Of a stretch of DNA of 64,000 nucleotides, positions 46,901 through 56,940 are shown piece after piece; position 1 is the stretch's first letter, and every line of letters starts with the position of its first letter. The notes below the pieces were generated by a model. It saw only the letters and a list, made by a program, of their open reading frames with translations, had not been told where the DNA came from and did not search any database. Position numbers and translations under genes: made by a program. Location of the stretch: positions 9,093,507-9,157,506 of the forward strand of contig KL647289.1 in assembly GCA_000727475.1 (NCBI GenBank), in the 5' to 3' direction. Source of the stretch: Sarcocystis neurona (Eukaryota; Apicomplexa; Conoidasida; Eucoccidiorida; Sarcocystidae).

Positions 46901-49233
46901 CAAGGCGCAACTTCGCTCGTGTGAAGATTGTGTCCTCCTCAAAGGCAAGCGACACGGACATGTGCTGTCCTGCTTACATCTCTTCGTGACAACTGCTGCA
47001 GGTGGTACCCATACTTTCGTCTACCGGTGCAGCAATCTCCACCTGAACTACAGGGTTTTTGCGGCGGGATTGAATCACGCTTTCCCGTCTATGTGTTGCC
47101 TACATGTGACGTCCTCCAAGGTCACTGATTCCCATTGTCGGCGAAACCCTGTATTTTCATTGCCGTGCCCGTGCTCACCTACTGCAGACGAACGAGTGGT
47201 TCACACTGAGGCAGACGTGTGCAGCTTCAGACCAAGTAGACAGCTCAGTAAACAGTCCTCGTGTTTGCTTACCCTTCCGTCTGCTAGCATCTCCCACTCG
47301 CTTGAGGGCCCTGGTCGCGGCGGCTCATTGACCGGACCTCGCCGCTGTACAGTGACAAGGTGCTCACTGATGAGTTCTTCTACCCACGTGTTCGCACGCT
47401 TGAATTCGGCAAAGGAAAGCGGTTTGTAACGTGTATGCTCTGGCTGCTTCAAACCTGTTGATGTCCGATAGGCTTCCAAGTTCTGTGGTAAGGAACCGCT
47501 TGTATGCAATCGTGTCCTTGCGCCAACTCTCTGTCCGTTCGGCGCAGACAGGGCCTCCCTCTCGACCACTGGGTGCTGCCGGCACTTTGACCAGGTGTCA
47601 GTACGAGAAAGAGTACTGAGGACAAAGGCAGGGAGCCAGGCATGGGAGAGTGTAGAAGGAGAGGAGGGTCTCTGCCGCGAGACGAAAACCCGACCTGGAT
47701 CCGTAGCGAATGCACTTGGGTGCTGCTTTGGGGGCAGACGGCGCCACCGCCAGCCTGTGCATTTTCTAGCATCATAACGCTGTCGATGCTGAGAGTTTAT
47801 AGCTCGAAAATCTAAGATCCACGAAAACAGGGCAGCAGTACATGACTGTCCTCTCGACCGCTGACTGGTTGACTGCTGAGCTATTTTGCCGCGGATGTAG
47901 ACGTTCAAGCCTAGCAGACAAAGCTGCCAAGCAAAGTCCACAGACGTATATACGTACGCCTGTGGTTCTGCTATGGGAACCCTGGTGGAACGCCACGCGG
48001 CACGATTTTCAGCCGACAAAGTCGAACACACTGGACAGTGACTTTCTATCCTACTTGAAACAGGTCTGTTGGCAGGCGTAGGAACGCCGCCTCTTGGCCT
48101 GCACCGGGCTCCTGTGAGGGGAAATTTATTTGAAAGACGAAAGACGGCAGACCTCGAGGATTCCTGCGGAGCAGGATTCGACCTTCGGCACCGAAGTGAA
48201 CAGCTTTCACGTAAACAGCCGCTGGCAGCACCGGTTTGTGGACGAACGCAGACACGTCGACCAGCGTGAGGGAGTGGTAGTCGTACAGGAAACTGGTTCG
48301 CGTGCTCGCTGCACGCCACAGGTGTTGGAGTTGACAAACAAGCGCAAGCAGGTCTCAAAAGACGTGCAAAATATATCAGGATCCAACAGGTATTAAGCAG
48401 AAGAGAACTGGGCGTTCGACACTGTGGAAAGGCCCATCCCGGTACGTGGTTCACGTCATGTGAATGTCCGTGCTTTATCGCTGGGGACTGTGTCTGCCTC
48501 ACGTGCGGCAGGTATGCCCGCCGTGGGAGGTGAAGCAGTATCATATCAACGATGACAGTAATTAGCCGTATTCGACTTTGTATAAGCCCTATAGCTTGCC
48601 AAGCAGGTGCCAAGATTGACACAAAGACATGTGGGCTCATACGGAAGTTCTTTGCTCCATTGCTGATTTCCAGTGCTGTTGGGATGCGAGGAGGCGCTGT
48701 GCGAAAGGCTTCTCTTGTAAAGAGTCTCTCTTCAACTTGCTGAGGTTTATTTGCTCCTGCGGCCGCCGATGGCCGTCCTGCGATGTCTCGTTCCAGGAGC
48801 GCTCGACGCTCGCCTGCGGTCTGCAAACGGAAGTAGGTGGACAGCCCCTGTAATTGTGCCTCCACCTCTTCACTGATAATCGCCTGGAAACGAGCTGCAC
48901 CGGCGCATTCACCAGAAGTGTCACCATTAATTGTAGACTCACACTTCGAGGGAGGCCTCTGAAGAACGCGCGTCCGTCATTTCATCGCACACATGGTGCG
49001 CACGCGGGCACGCGCAGGTTGACGGGGTCTCACTTCTGCGGAGGAGCAGTTTGCAAACGGTAGCTTCAGCCCGTTACCTGCCTCCTTCCACCTCTACGGA
49101 AGGACCCAAAGATCTCTGAAATAAGTCGGAAACTCGGCAATGCGTCTGTGCGCGTTAAACAGTTTTTCGCTGTAACCCTTGATGCGATTGCGTGTGCACA
49201 CTGGGTAAACTTGAGGCCCTTTTCCTGAGGTAA
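40975..49233 (-). CDS. multi-exon gene with several divergent FKBP-like domains (5' part tentative)
   Basis: Exons with matched phase: G 45645-45508, H 44876-44652, I 44597-44288, J 43776-43684, K 43558-43393, M 42862-42778, N 42713-42678, O 42455-42061, P 41959-41848, Q from 41738 (donor uncertain), R 41586-41518, S 41292-40975 (stop). Exon G has the FKBP12 pattern (G-x-G-x-x-FP, VTIEFSLYSLEGTKIMDNR, FPL). Exon I has NAVPGMRAALTSMRKLERS, like VIPGWEEGL..M..G, then FEVSLRFNQ as the last strand. Exons O and P give ETLFSFEVVLFIRE and SPVVVYRIQLRS, also last-strand types. So four or so FKBP-fold units follow one another. Known FKBPs are prolyl isomerases, but the aromatic active-site residues look poorly kept, so a binding or scaffold role is likelier. 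Upstream islands 49233-49078, 48883-48643, 48308-48055 and 47615-47273 are exon-like and probably part of it; the first exon was not found. Confidence 0.55.
46019..46956 (-). other. possible further exons of the same minus-strand gene
   Basis: Two islands: about 46950-46859, with LAFEEDTIFTRAKLRLERLL before donor GAAAGAG/GTGAGA; and 46133-46019, after acceptor TCCGGACAG, with YSYHFIDCPLRAFLRNVVLR and a donor CCGA/GTGAGT. They look protein-like, but their phases do not all chain to the neighbours, so the model here is incomplete. Confidence 0.35.
47273..47615 (-). other. probable exon, Arg/Glu-rich
   Basis: A strong acceptor (CCCTGCCTTTGTCCTCAG) and donor (GACGGAAGG/GTAAGC) bound 343 nt open in one frame, with FAEFKRANTWVEELISEHL in its second half. 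Its link to the exon upstream (48055) is unresolved; at least one further exon is needed between about 47650 and 48050. Confidence 0.45.
48055..49233 (-). other. probable 5' exons of the FKBP-like gene
   Basis: Three islands join in phase. 49233-49078 (acceptor TACGCATAG, donor GGAGGCAG/GTAACG) codes for RLISEIFGSFRRGGRRQ. 48883-48643 (acceptor CTCGTTTCCAG, donor AACTTCC/GTATGA) codes for AIISEEVEAQLQGLSTYF and ERRALLERDIAG. 48308-48055 (acceptor GGCGTGCAG, donor TTTCAA/GTAGGA) codes for FLYDYHSLTLVDVSAFVHKP and GLPSFVFQINFPSQE. No family is recognised for this part. Whether it belongs to the downstream FKBP-like exons or is a separate gene is open. Confidence 0.45.
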
Positions 49234-49599
49234 CTATGCGTAGAGCTCGCCGTCCGAAGAAATCTAGTCGTAGTGCCTTTTCGTAGCCTTCTTGGTATGT
49301 TGTAGTTTTCTCTCGAGTGTTCCGCAATTTTTCGCGTCTCGTGAAAGCCCATTTGCCGAAGACAAGCCTCCTGCCGCTGAAGTACTGAGAGGCACGGTGT
49401 GTAAGTCTTCGCAGTTGTAAACCAACTTCCACACACGACTTCCCCTTCGCATACCTTACACACAACCGCTTTCGACAGCACCGAAGACGAAAGTAGAACC
49501 ATCATTAAGTCAACCTGCGTGAGTCTATGGGCATCTGGAGCGCGCTGCCCTGCACAGTTGCTGTTATACGACACCGCAGAACTACGGGGGCCGCTGCGC

Positions 49600-52500
49600 C
49601 TGGTGCTGCGGTGCTGTAGTTACCTCCTCGAAATACAAAGAGAAAATTTTATCCTCTAATAGAAACCACGTCGAGGCTGGTGTAGCTCTCAACGTGTGTG
49701 AACGTTCTTCGCAACCCCGACACTGCTGAGGATGGCGTGGCAACAAGCACAATGCATGTCTCGGCTCCGCGTGTGCGCAGGACGCATGCTCAGCACAACT
49801 GGTGACTACGGGAACGCATAAGCAAAAATCTCTCTTCCGTACCGAGCGGGACTGCACACCTCTGCATGTGTACCGCGACGAACACGAATTCACATGGTTG
49901 GTGAATATTTTAGGGCTCTGGTGGTGTGTACCGGCATGGGGGCACGCAGCCGAATCATGGTGCAGGCACCCTTCAATGTACGTGATGAAGGTGTTGACAT
50001 GCGCGACGGCGCGCCAGACGGACGTCACGGTTCAAAGAATAGAACTGATCCGTGCTGGAACATGTTGATCCTCCCACAGTCAGCTTTTATAAGCGATGAT
50101 TATCTATGTGTGGTGCCACTGGCGGAATATTGGTGTCACACTTTACCTTTTGTGCCGTACTGCAGATTTCGCCTGTAGGCTCCTTCGTCGTGAAGGGACG
50201 CGGACAACTCCTTATGCGAGTCCCACTACTCCCATGCAATCCTTTTTAGTAACAGCTACTGCGGAAAGACTTTAGCCCCGAGGCCCTAACCAAGTATTCT
50301 CCGGAACACTAATTCACTTTTAGACGTTCACGTCTCCACCAAGAGGGACCTGGAGCTCTGCGCGGTAGTCATACGCAAGTAGTGAGCGTGCGTGCTGCTA
50401 CATCAGTCGGCGGAAACAATCATTCAGTGGTCATTCGCATCCTGCTCCATATTCACATCTGCGTCAAAACTACAGGAGTTCCGACTTGAGGAATCAGGTG
50501 CCTCGCGCCCTCTAACCTGTGTTGCTATAAAGCCTTCGCATGCTCCAGTGAAATCTCAGCGTCCCCGTCTGCAACAGAGAATGCTTGACATGTGGCCGAC
50601 AGCTGCCTTTGTTTACTACATTCTAAAGGAATACCAAATGTCTCTTGTTACTGCACAACACGTGCTTCACCGGTAAAAGTAACAGCGATAGCTGTGAAAT
50701 ATCCATTTCTACCGACAAGGGCATGTGTTGTGCGAAGTCTAGGGACTCCCTTCCAGGTGAAAACCTGTAACTATTGGAAATTAGTAGCTTATAGGTAATA
50801 TTTTAGAAGAGCGCCGTCAGCACTTCAAAATTTCGCCCCACGTCGGGGGATTCCTACCCTTGCGCGCCGAAAAGAACACACGAGTCAGTGCCCACATTAG
50901 CTATTCTGGGAGAAGCCGTACTTGGATACCGTAGAACTTTGTCAAGGTGCTGTCGGATGGTCGGTAGTGAGGGTAGCTTTTCCATATGAAGTCGCACGTG
51001 GGATAAACGCACGAACACAAGCTCCACAAGTTAGTGCGTCTATTCAAAGCTCGCAGGCGTGTCCCTCTTTAAGTTGGGCACTGCAGATATGGGGTTTTGC
51101 ACGCATAAGACGCAGAACACGTGCCTCCACTTTAACAGGAGCTGAATAGCGCACATTTGTTAGATACGCGCACACAGAAATTCAAAGGTAGGCCGCTTAT
51201 GCTGCTTTCGTATTGATGCGTGAAGAAGCGAATCAACTGTCACGCTGCTCACGATTGACTCACGTCTCACTTTTCTTCCCCTCTCTGCGCATCAGCACGC
51301 AGCGCTAACTGTTTATCTAACGTGCTTTTATGAATTGCTCACTTTTCGAGGTTCGCACGCCCGCAACAGTTTGCTCCCCAGTCCACTTGCTTTGATTTGT
51401 ACAATGGCAGGTGCGCAGTGCGTATGCTTGAGAAATCTGTGTGGATGATAACGCGCAACAGCGGAATGTGTCAGCTGACGGCGAACTGCTCACAAACGCC
51501 TTTACACATTCGTATGTTTATTGCAATTTTCGTACGCGCCCACACGCACACGAGTCACGTGAAGCGTGCGATTATTATATGTATATACGAAGCCGGTAAA
51601 AATCTACGCGTTACATAGGCGTGGACCTACGCCCATTCTACTCCGTTTACTTTCTATGTGAGGACGCAATGCCTGCCCGCGCTTGCCCTGTACGATGCTC
51701 CACTGGTTGTGTCGTCGAAATTGCATTCTTCTCGCCTGCGCGACACACAGTAGGATGCGGCTTAAATCTGGTAGTATGGAATTCTCAGGTGCGAAGCTCT
51801 TCCTGATTGGTCTCTGGCACGTAGCGAAGAACTGTACACACACGCGTATCTCAACTCAGCGAGAAGAGCGTCGACAAATGTGTCCCGTGGTAAGTGTCCT
51901 ATCACCACGTCTACAGGCTTTGTTTGTGTATGAAAGCTGCCGGTCACTACTCGAGTTGCCAGGAATGTCGAGAGCGACCAAACAACTCCCCTAAAAGAGC
52001 CACTGTCGTCACGTTTAAGGCTTCCTGCGTGTGTGCTGTTGCTGCGTGCAGAGGCAAGCTATCAGGTTCACGTCACGCTGTTCAACGAGGCAGCGACAAA
52101 CGAACAATAAAAAACGTTTTCACCAGGCTGAGCTTATGATGACCCTGTGGATTCCATTATGTGAGTCGCAGAGCTTTGCTACCGTCCAGCATCATTCGCA
52201 ATGGGAAAAATGGAAGAATCTATTAACTGGGCCTCACACAAGTGCGCATGCTGTGCCTGTCTTGTCGGGGCATCCCCCTGCATGTGTGCCGTTACGTATG
52301 TCTGCGACTGTGCGGATGTATATAATCACATGTAGTCATCACTCTGTTATAAGGTAGCAACGTTGGCAGCCAACAACGCTGGTTCTTGCAAAGCGGAAGC
52401 AAACAAAAATGAGTCAGTCCACACTTCCGAACTTTCAGACAGCCGAAGTGTAGCTGCTTTTTGAGTGGCCTTGCAAAATTCAGATGCAGGGGCTGCGTGT

Positions 52501-53150
52501 TATTGTGTACCTTAACGTGGAAAAACCTTGCAACAACTTGGCAAATGTAATGCGTACACGCGCATATGTTCCCTCGCTTGAGTAAACAGTCCAGGCCCAC
52601 GTATCCGGTGAACGGACTAAAACAGAGTCCGTGTATTCTGCCGTAACCACGTATCCAGACACATACAGGTTGATGCCTTTTGTTGACTGAGTCACCCGTG
52701 AATCTCTCCGTCATCTATTCAGGGGGGGCTGTGTGCAGGTACAAGACGGTGGAAGAGATGCCGAACTTTCTGCATGCGATGAGCAGATGTTGTTCTGCGC
52801 TATGGAATAGCGGTACGAACCCACGAGTATTAGCGGCACTGTGTACAAAAGGACGGGGTCGCAATTGCACATACATGGGCGAGTCTTCCCACAAGCAGAA
52901 CGACGCACGCGCCTTGTTTGTTTAAGTAGGACACGTCGGAAACGCACGGTCTCCGTTTTATGGAAGCGTTACTATGGTGTCACACACGAACAGTCCCCCG
53001 CCTGTGACCCATTTTTCCACGTGCGTAACGCAAAGTGTACGCTAGCTTGATGAGCAACCTCGTTGAGTAGCGCATCACAGGGTAGGATGTGGTTCACCAC
53101 TTCTCGAGTGCATATTCCGTCCTGCAACCCGGAATGTGTCCCGTGTTCTG
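49600..53150. other. no supported gene
   Basis: About 3.5 kb of repeat-poor DNA with short frames on both strands. Nothing recognisable. Confidence 0.35.
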
Positions 53151-53194
53151 GTCCACTTTCCCACATACCTGTCTTATTCTAGGATTTCTGTCGC

Positions 53195-53480
53195 CAAATA
53201 ACCGGACCGGTGTGCCCCGTGGTGAATGCTTTTTGTCCCCCTTTGTCTTGATATTCTATTGACCCCACCGTTGTCTTCCCTTGCACTCATTGTTTACCTA
53301 AGACTTCTCATCCTTTCCCTCAACTTCGACTCCGAAATTTTACGCGACGCATTTGACTCGATGTATCTCTACCCCCCTACCTTCTCTTTCGGCTATGTCT
53401 CCGACATCCACCTTTATGTCTGACGACTCCGTCCCTGCACTAGCCGTCGACTCCACGCGATTCCCTATTTATATTTCTTC
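53195..53480 (+). pseudogene. decayed reverse-transcriptase-like fragment
   Basis: Reading plus near 53206, TGVPRGECFLSPFVLIFY resembles the reverse-transcriptase block (S/T)GVPQG..LSP.LF..Y. About 65 codons later, in another frame, FMSDDSVPALAVDST resembles the (Y/F)xDD catalytic box and its following residues. Stops and frameshifts lie between them. The stretch is also unusually pyrimidine-rich for this window. This would fit a non-LTR (LINE-type) remnant. No target-site duplication or poly-A tail was found. Confidence 0.3.
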
Positions 53481-53849
53481 GCCTTGATACGTTTCATATA
53501 CGTTTCATCTATCAAGTTCTACAGAGTCTATTTTACACGCTATGCGTCGTCCTGCCTAGCTTTACGAAGTTCAGACCTTCTGCACCAGTGACTGTTTTGC
53601 GTCCTGCAGCCGTTGACGTCGCAGTTTCTTTCATTCCTTCATCTTCAACTTTGTGTTAGCTTCATTTTGCAGTACGACTGGTGTGTCTGCTGCAGAAGCT
53701 GGTGAGGTGTTCAGCGGCAGTTTCTCAGTGTTGCACGAGTGTATGGCTACATGCAAGCTTCAGTTGGCACTGCGCGATTTACTCGCCTTTCGCAAACTCT
53801 CCTCGCTGATCCCCGAACACGGTACTCTTTTACCGTCATCTCCGTAGTT

Positions 53850-55240
53850 CCCAGAGGTGTTTCCTAATCACATGTTAGTCACCCGTAGCGGATGCTGTCA
53901 CTACCAAGCTGCTAACCCGCAATTACCGTATCCTGCAATATTTTAAATGCTGTCTGTGATATCCGTAGATGACGTCAAGCAGACGCGGGGTGTGACGAAG
54001 GGGTTAACGGATGTGGAAGCAATTACGTCCCGGGAATCTCGTGGTGAAATTTGTTCTTTTGGCGAAACGGAAGCTACAGCTAGGCAAGGGAGATATCGTA
54101 CGTGTCTCCTGCATTGTATGATTTAGGTGTCGAGGACTGCTAAAAAGTCCCCGAGCGACTCGCTGCTGCTCTAGAGAAGCACACGAAGGCTGCTTGATCT
54201 AAAAAAACGATTAAAACTTCTGTGACGCTGCAGTGTGTGGCCTTTTAAAGAAGCTGCGTCCTCTTGCCAGTTGTGCACCTACGCTTTGAAGTAGGATATG
54301 CAAAACATACGCAGACATATGCTGCTTCACCATGAAGAACTACGTATACCGATTCGTGGTCTTGTATCTGGCTTCACTTCACGTCAGGGCCAATACTTTC
54401 GCAGGCAACTGATGCGGCTTGGCGGTACACAGCAAGAAGTACAACTTGTCGCACTATTGAGCCGTGAATGCCTATGAGGTGGAAGCCTCATGGAGCTTAG
54501 GAATGTGCATGTGCAAAGAACATACGTTATCCTCCTACTGGTCCGAAGCCTTGTGGTCCTTAGGAATATAAACGCGCAGGTTCTCTGACAAAATAGTGAA
54601 CAGACGTTCTCCTATTGGTAACCTCTTCTTCAAAGCAAACGTAGCGTCAAACTCCTCGTTGATGCGCGCGCGCAGAGTCCGCGATGCAGTTAGACCATCA
54701 GAAATACACAGATGTGGTGTCTAACACAAGCGGCTTCAGGGTAAGCGACAGACTTGTCCTACGTTGTTTGCTTTTTTACGGTGAAGGAAGGCCGGACCCA
54801 CGCTACAGCGTACTACAAATTACAGGGGAACTTTCGGGGGCGATTTTTAGTGATGTATGCCCCATCATGGCGTATGGGGAGATGGTTATTATTGTTTTAT
54901 CAAAGCAGGAGCTATGCTGCTTCGTAGATTGTTCGTGCTGGTGGAAGCCCGCAGCCACGTTGATTCTGCGCGTGGGGACATCTTGCCACTGACCTCCCTT
55001 TTCCTTGAGTCAACGGGGGAAGAAACACGTTCCGCGAATGTACACTGAGACCTCTTGAAGAGACATGCCTTCTGTTGGTTTAGTAGGAAGGCGTAGAGCT
55101 GCGGGGTAGTAGTGACAGGCAAAAAATTCCTTAACTGAGTCGACAGTCCCTGCACACATTTGTGTGCGCCTTTTTATAAAGTGGGTAAAGGGTGAGGTGA
55201 TGAATGGTATGTTAAAAAAATATTCCTGCTGCGTGAGAAA
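53850..55240. other. no supported gene
   Basis: Short open frames only, for example an ATG frame at 54684-54992 plus (102 codons) without a domain. Runs of TATC/ACGT words but no clear repeat. Confidence 0.3.
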
Positions 55241-55261
55241 AGTTATTAACACTCTTCGGCG

Positions 55262-55537
55262 TTAATCGGTGCTATGCATGGAGATCTGTTGCTGCTGCAG
55301 CCCCCTCTTGCCTTCCAGCTTCGGGACGTAGCAGCAGGTGACGCCAGGTCTTGTTTCTTCCACCTGTTGAGCTTCATCGAGCATGCTTCCTCGTAGCTCG
55401 TTGATACGCGTCGTACAAACTTGTGGTGTGGAGTGACTCGTGCTGCTTCTTCCACTACAGTTGTTCTTGCGAGTTGTTGGTGTCTCTGCTTCCACACTTC
55501 CGGTGGAACGCCGTGGTAGAAAGTAGCGTGTCGCCAT
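55262..55537 (-). CDS. possible small protein or exon, unknown
   Basis: A GC-richer island holds a 91-codon frame starting with ATG at 55537 (context GCAGATGG) and ending QQQQISMHSTD. It is Ser/Thr/Arg/Gln-rich. A second minus frame (55497-55246) is equally open. No domain or partner exon is visible. Confidence 0.25.
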   Translation of the reverse strand: MATRYFLPRRSTGSVEAETPTTRKNNCSGRSSTSHSTPQVCTTRINELRGSMLDEAQQVEETRPGVTCCYVPKLEGKRGLQQQQISMHSTD

Positions 55538-55709
55538 CTGCCTGGACTTCGAGTTCCTGTGTATGGGTGGAGGAGAAGACTAGAAGGCAGTGCCGATGAT
55601 CCCTGCCAGGCGAGGGTACCTATCGACTACAGGGTCAGGGCACCGTAAATCTCGGAATGTGGCTGGCTTTCTGACTTGGCCGGCTACCAGTAGACAGGCA
55701 TATGGGAGT

Positions 55710-55781
55710 GTGACGTAGTGGGGTCCCATGTAGAAGCACGAAGCAGTGACGTAGTGGGCTCTAGTGCGGAAGCACGAAGCA
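55710..55781. repeat. 36-bp tandem duplication
   Basis: Two copies of GTGACGTAGTGGG followed by GAAGCACGAAGCA, starting at 55710 and 55746. They sit inside a 133-codon minus frame (ATG 55981 to 55580) that is otherwise unremarkable. Confidence 0.75.
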
Positions 55782-55989
55782 GGACGACAGTTCCTGCCCA
55801 CGCTCAGGTACGACGAACAGGACGTTGAGCAGCTATGGCGGCGGCAGCCGCAGCCGCGTCTGAGGGAGCCCAAAGCGTGCGCTGGCTGGCGGACGCTGCA
55901 CTCCCTTAGATCAGCACCCGCCCTGTAGGCTGCGGTAGCTGCGGCATGATGAACACGAACGATTGCAGCCGCAGGCGCCATATAGCTAG

Positions 55990-56930
55990 AGAGAGGCAGC
56001 AGCAGGAGGACGAGCTGGAGCGCAACACTACTAACAGCACAAGGATCGTAGGAGCGTCAGCAGCAGCAGCAGCAGCACGCAACAGGCGCTACAGACTTTG
56101 AAAAGCAACACAGCGGGGGCGGCAGTACAAGCAACCCGCCGCGGTGCATCATGGAGCAGCAGCAGGAGCGCTGCAGCCAATCCCGCGCTGGGCTGCCGGC
56201 ATAGCTCTCGACTGCCTCTTCGCCGTAGTATAGTGCACTAGGAACGGCAGGGCAGCGTCATTTTTTGTTTGTGGGAAACAGACTTGTCTGCGTAGCCCGT
56301 GTGAAAGTCTGCTGCGTGAGCCTCTTCAAGGCGCCACGGGTTTGCACTTATCTCCGGCCTCTCCTGTGTCTCCAGTTGTCTGCTCGTGGAGCTGCCGGAG
56401 TCAACGTGGGGTAGCAACAGCCGGAGAGGAGGTCCTTCGTTTGTAGCAGCCACTTTATCAGAGAAGCTTCATAAATCTGCGAAGATCTGTGGAGTTTACC
56501 CCGACGTCTACTATCTCTGAGTGCGGAGGGGCAATTGTACCTCTTGGGCTAAGGGCTTTCACGAGTTACTACTGTCTCTCAAAGCAGCAGAGAGACCGTC
56601 GTGTACTATTCTCCGGTAGAACGACGACGCGGCGCCATCAGCTGCCACGTTACCTACGGTATCTTCCTGGTCAGTCTTGTATTCTGCCCTTACCGCCGAC
56701 CACGTTTAGAGGTAGGATTTCAAGAGCTGCGTAGCCTGTGAGAGAAGCTGCCGTTGACGATCGATAGCAGCACTGCTCCAGCAGGCAGGAGCGGCAGCGA
56801 CGCATAGCTGGTGTGGGGAGAGCATATACCACAGGCGCCGTTGGGGCCATGCAATTATAAATTCAGACGCCACTCAGGATAAGTTAGGCACTTCAACGAA
56901 GTGAGCTTGAAGGCGACCTGCGTCTGTAGC
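55990..56930. other. CAG-bearing intergenic DNA upstream of the Gln/Ser-rich gene
   Basis: A short CAG run (about 56057-56076) and several short frames. It may contain the promoter or an untranslated exon of the next gene, but no specific element is visible. Confidence 0.35.
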
Positions 56931-56940
56931 CTTCTGCTGC

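Noticed and set aside
46779..47429. 216-codon plus-strand frame
   Set aside because: No ATG-context, domain or splice partner. It overlaps minus-strand exon-like islands with good acceptors and donors.
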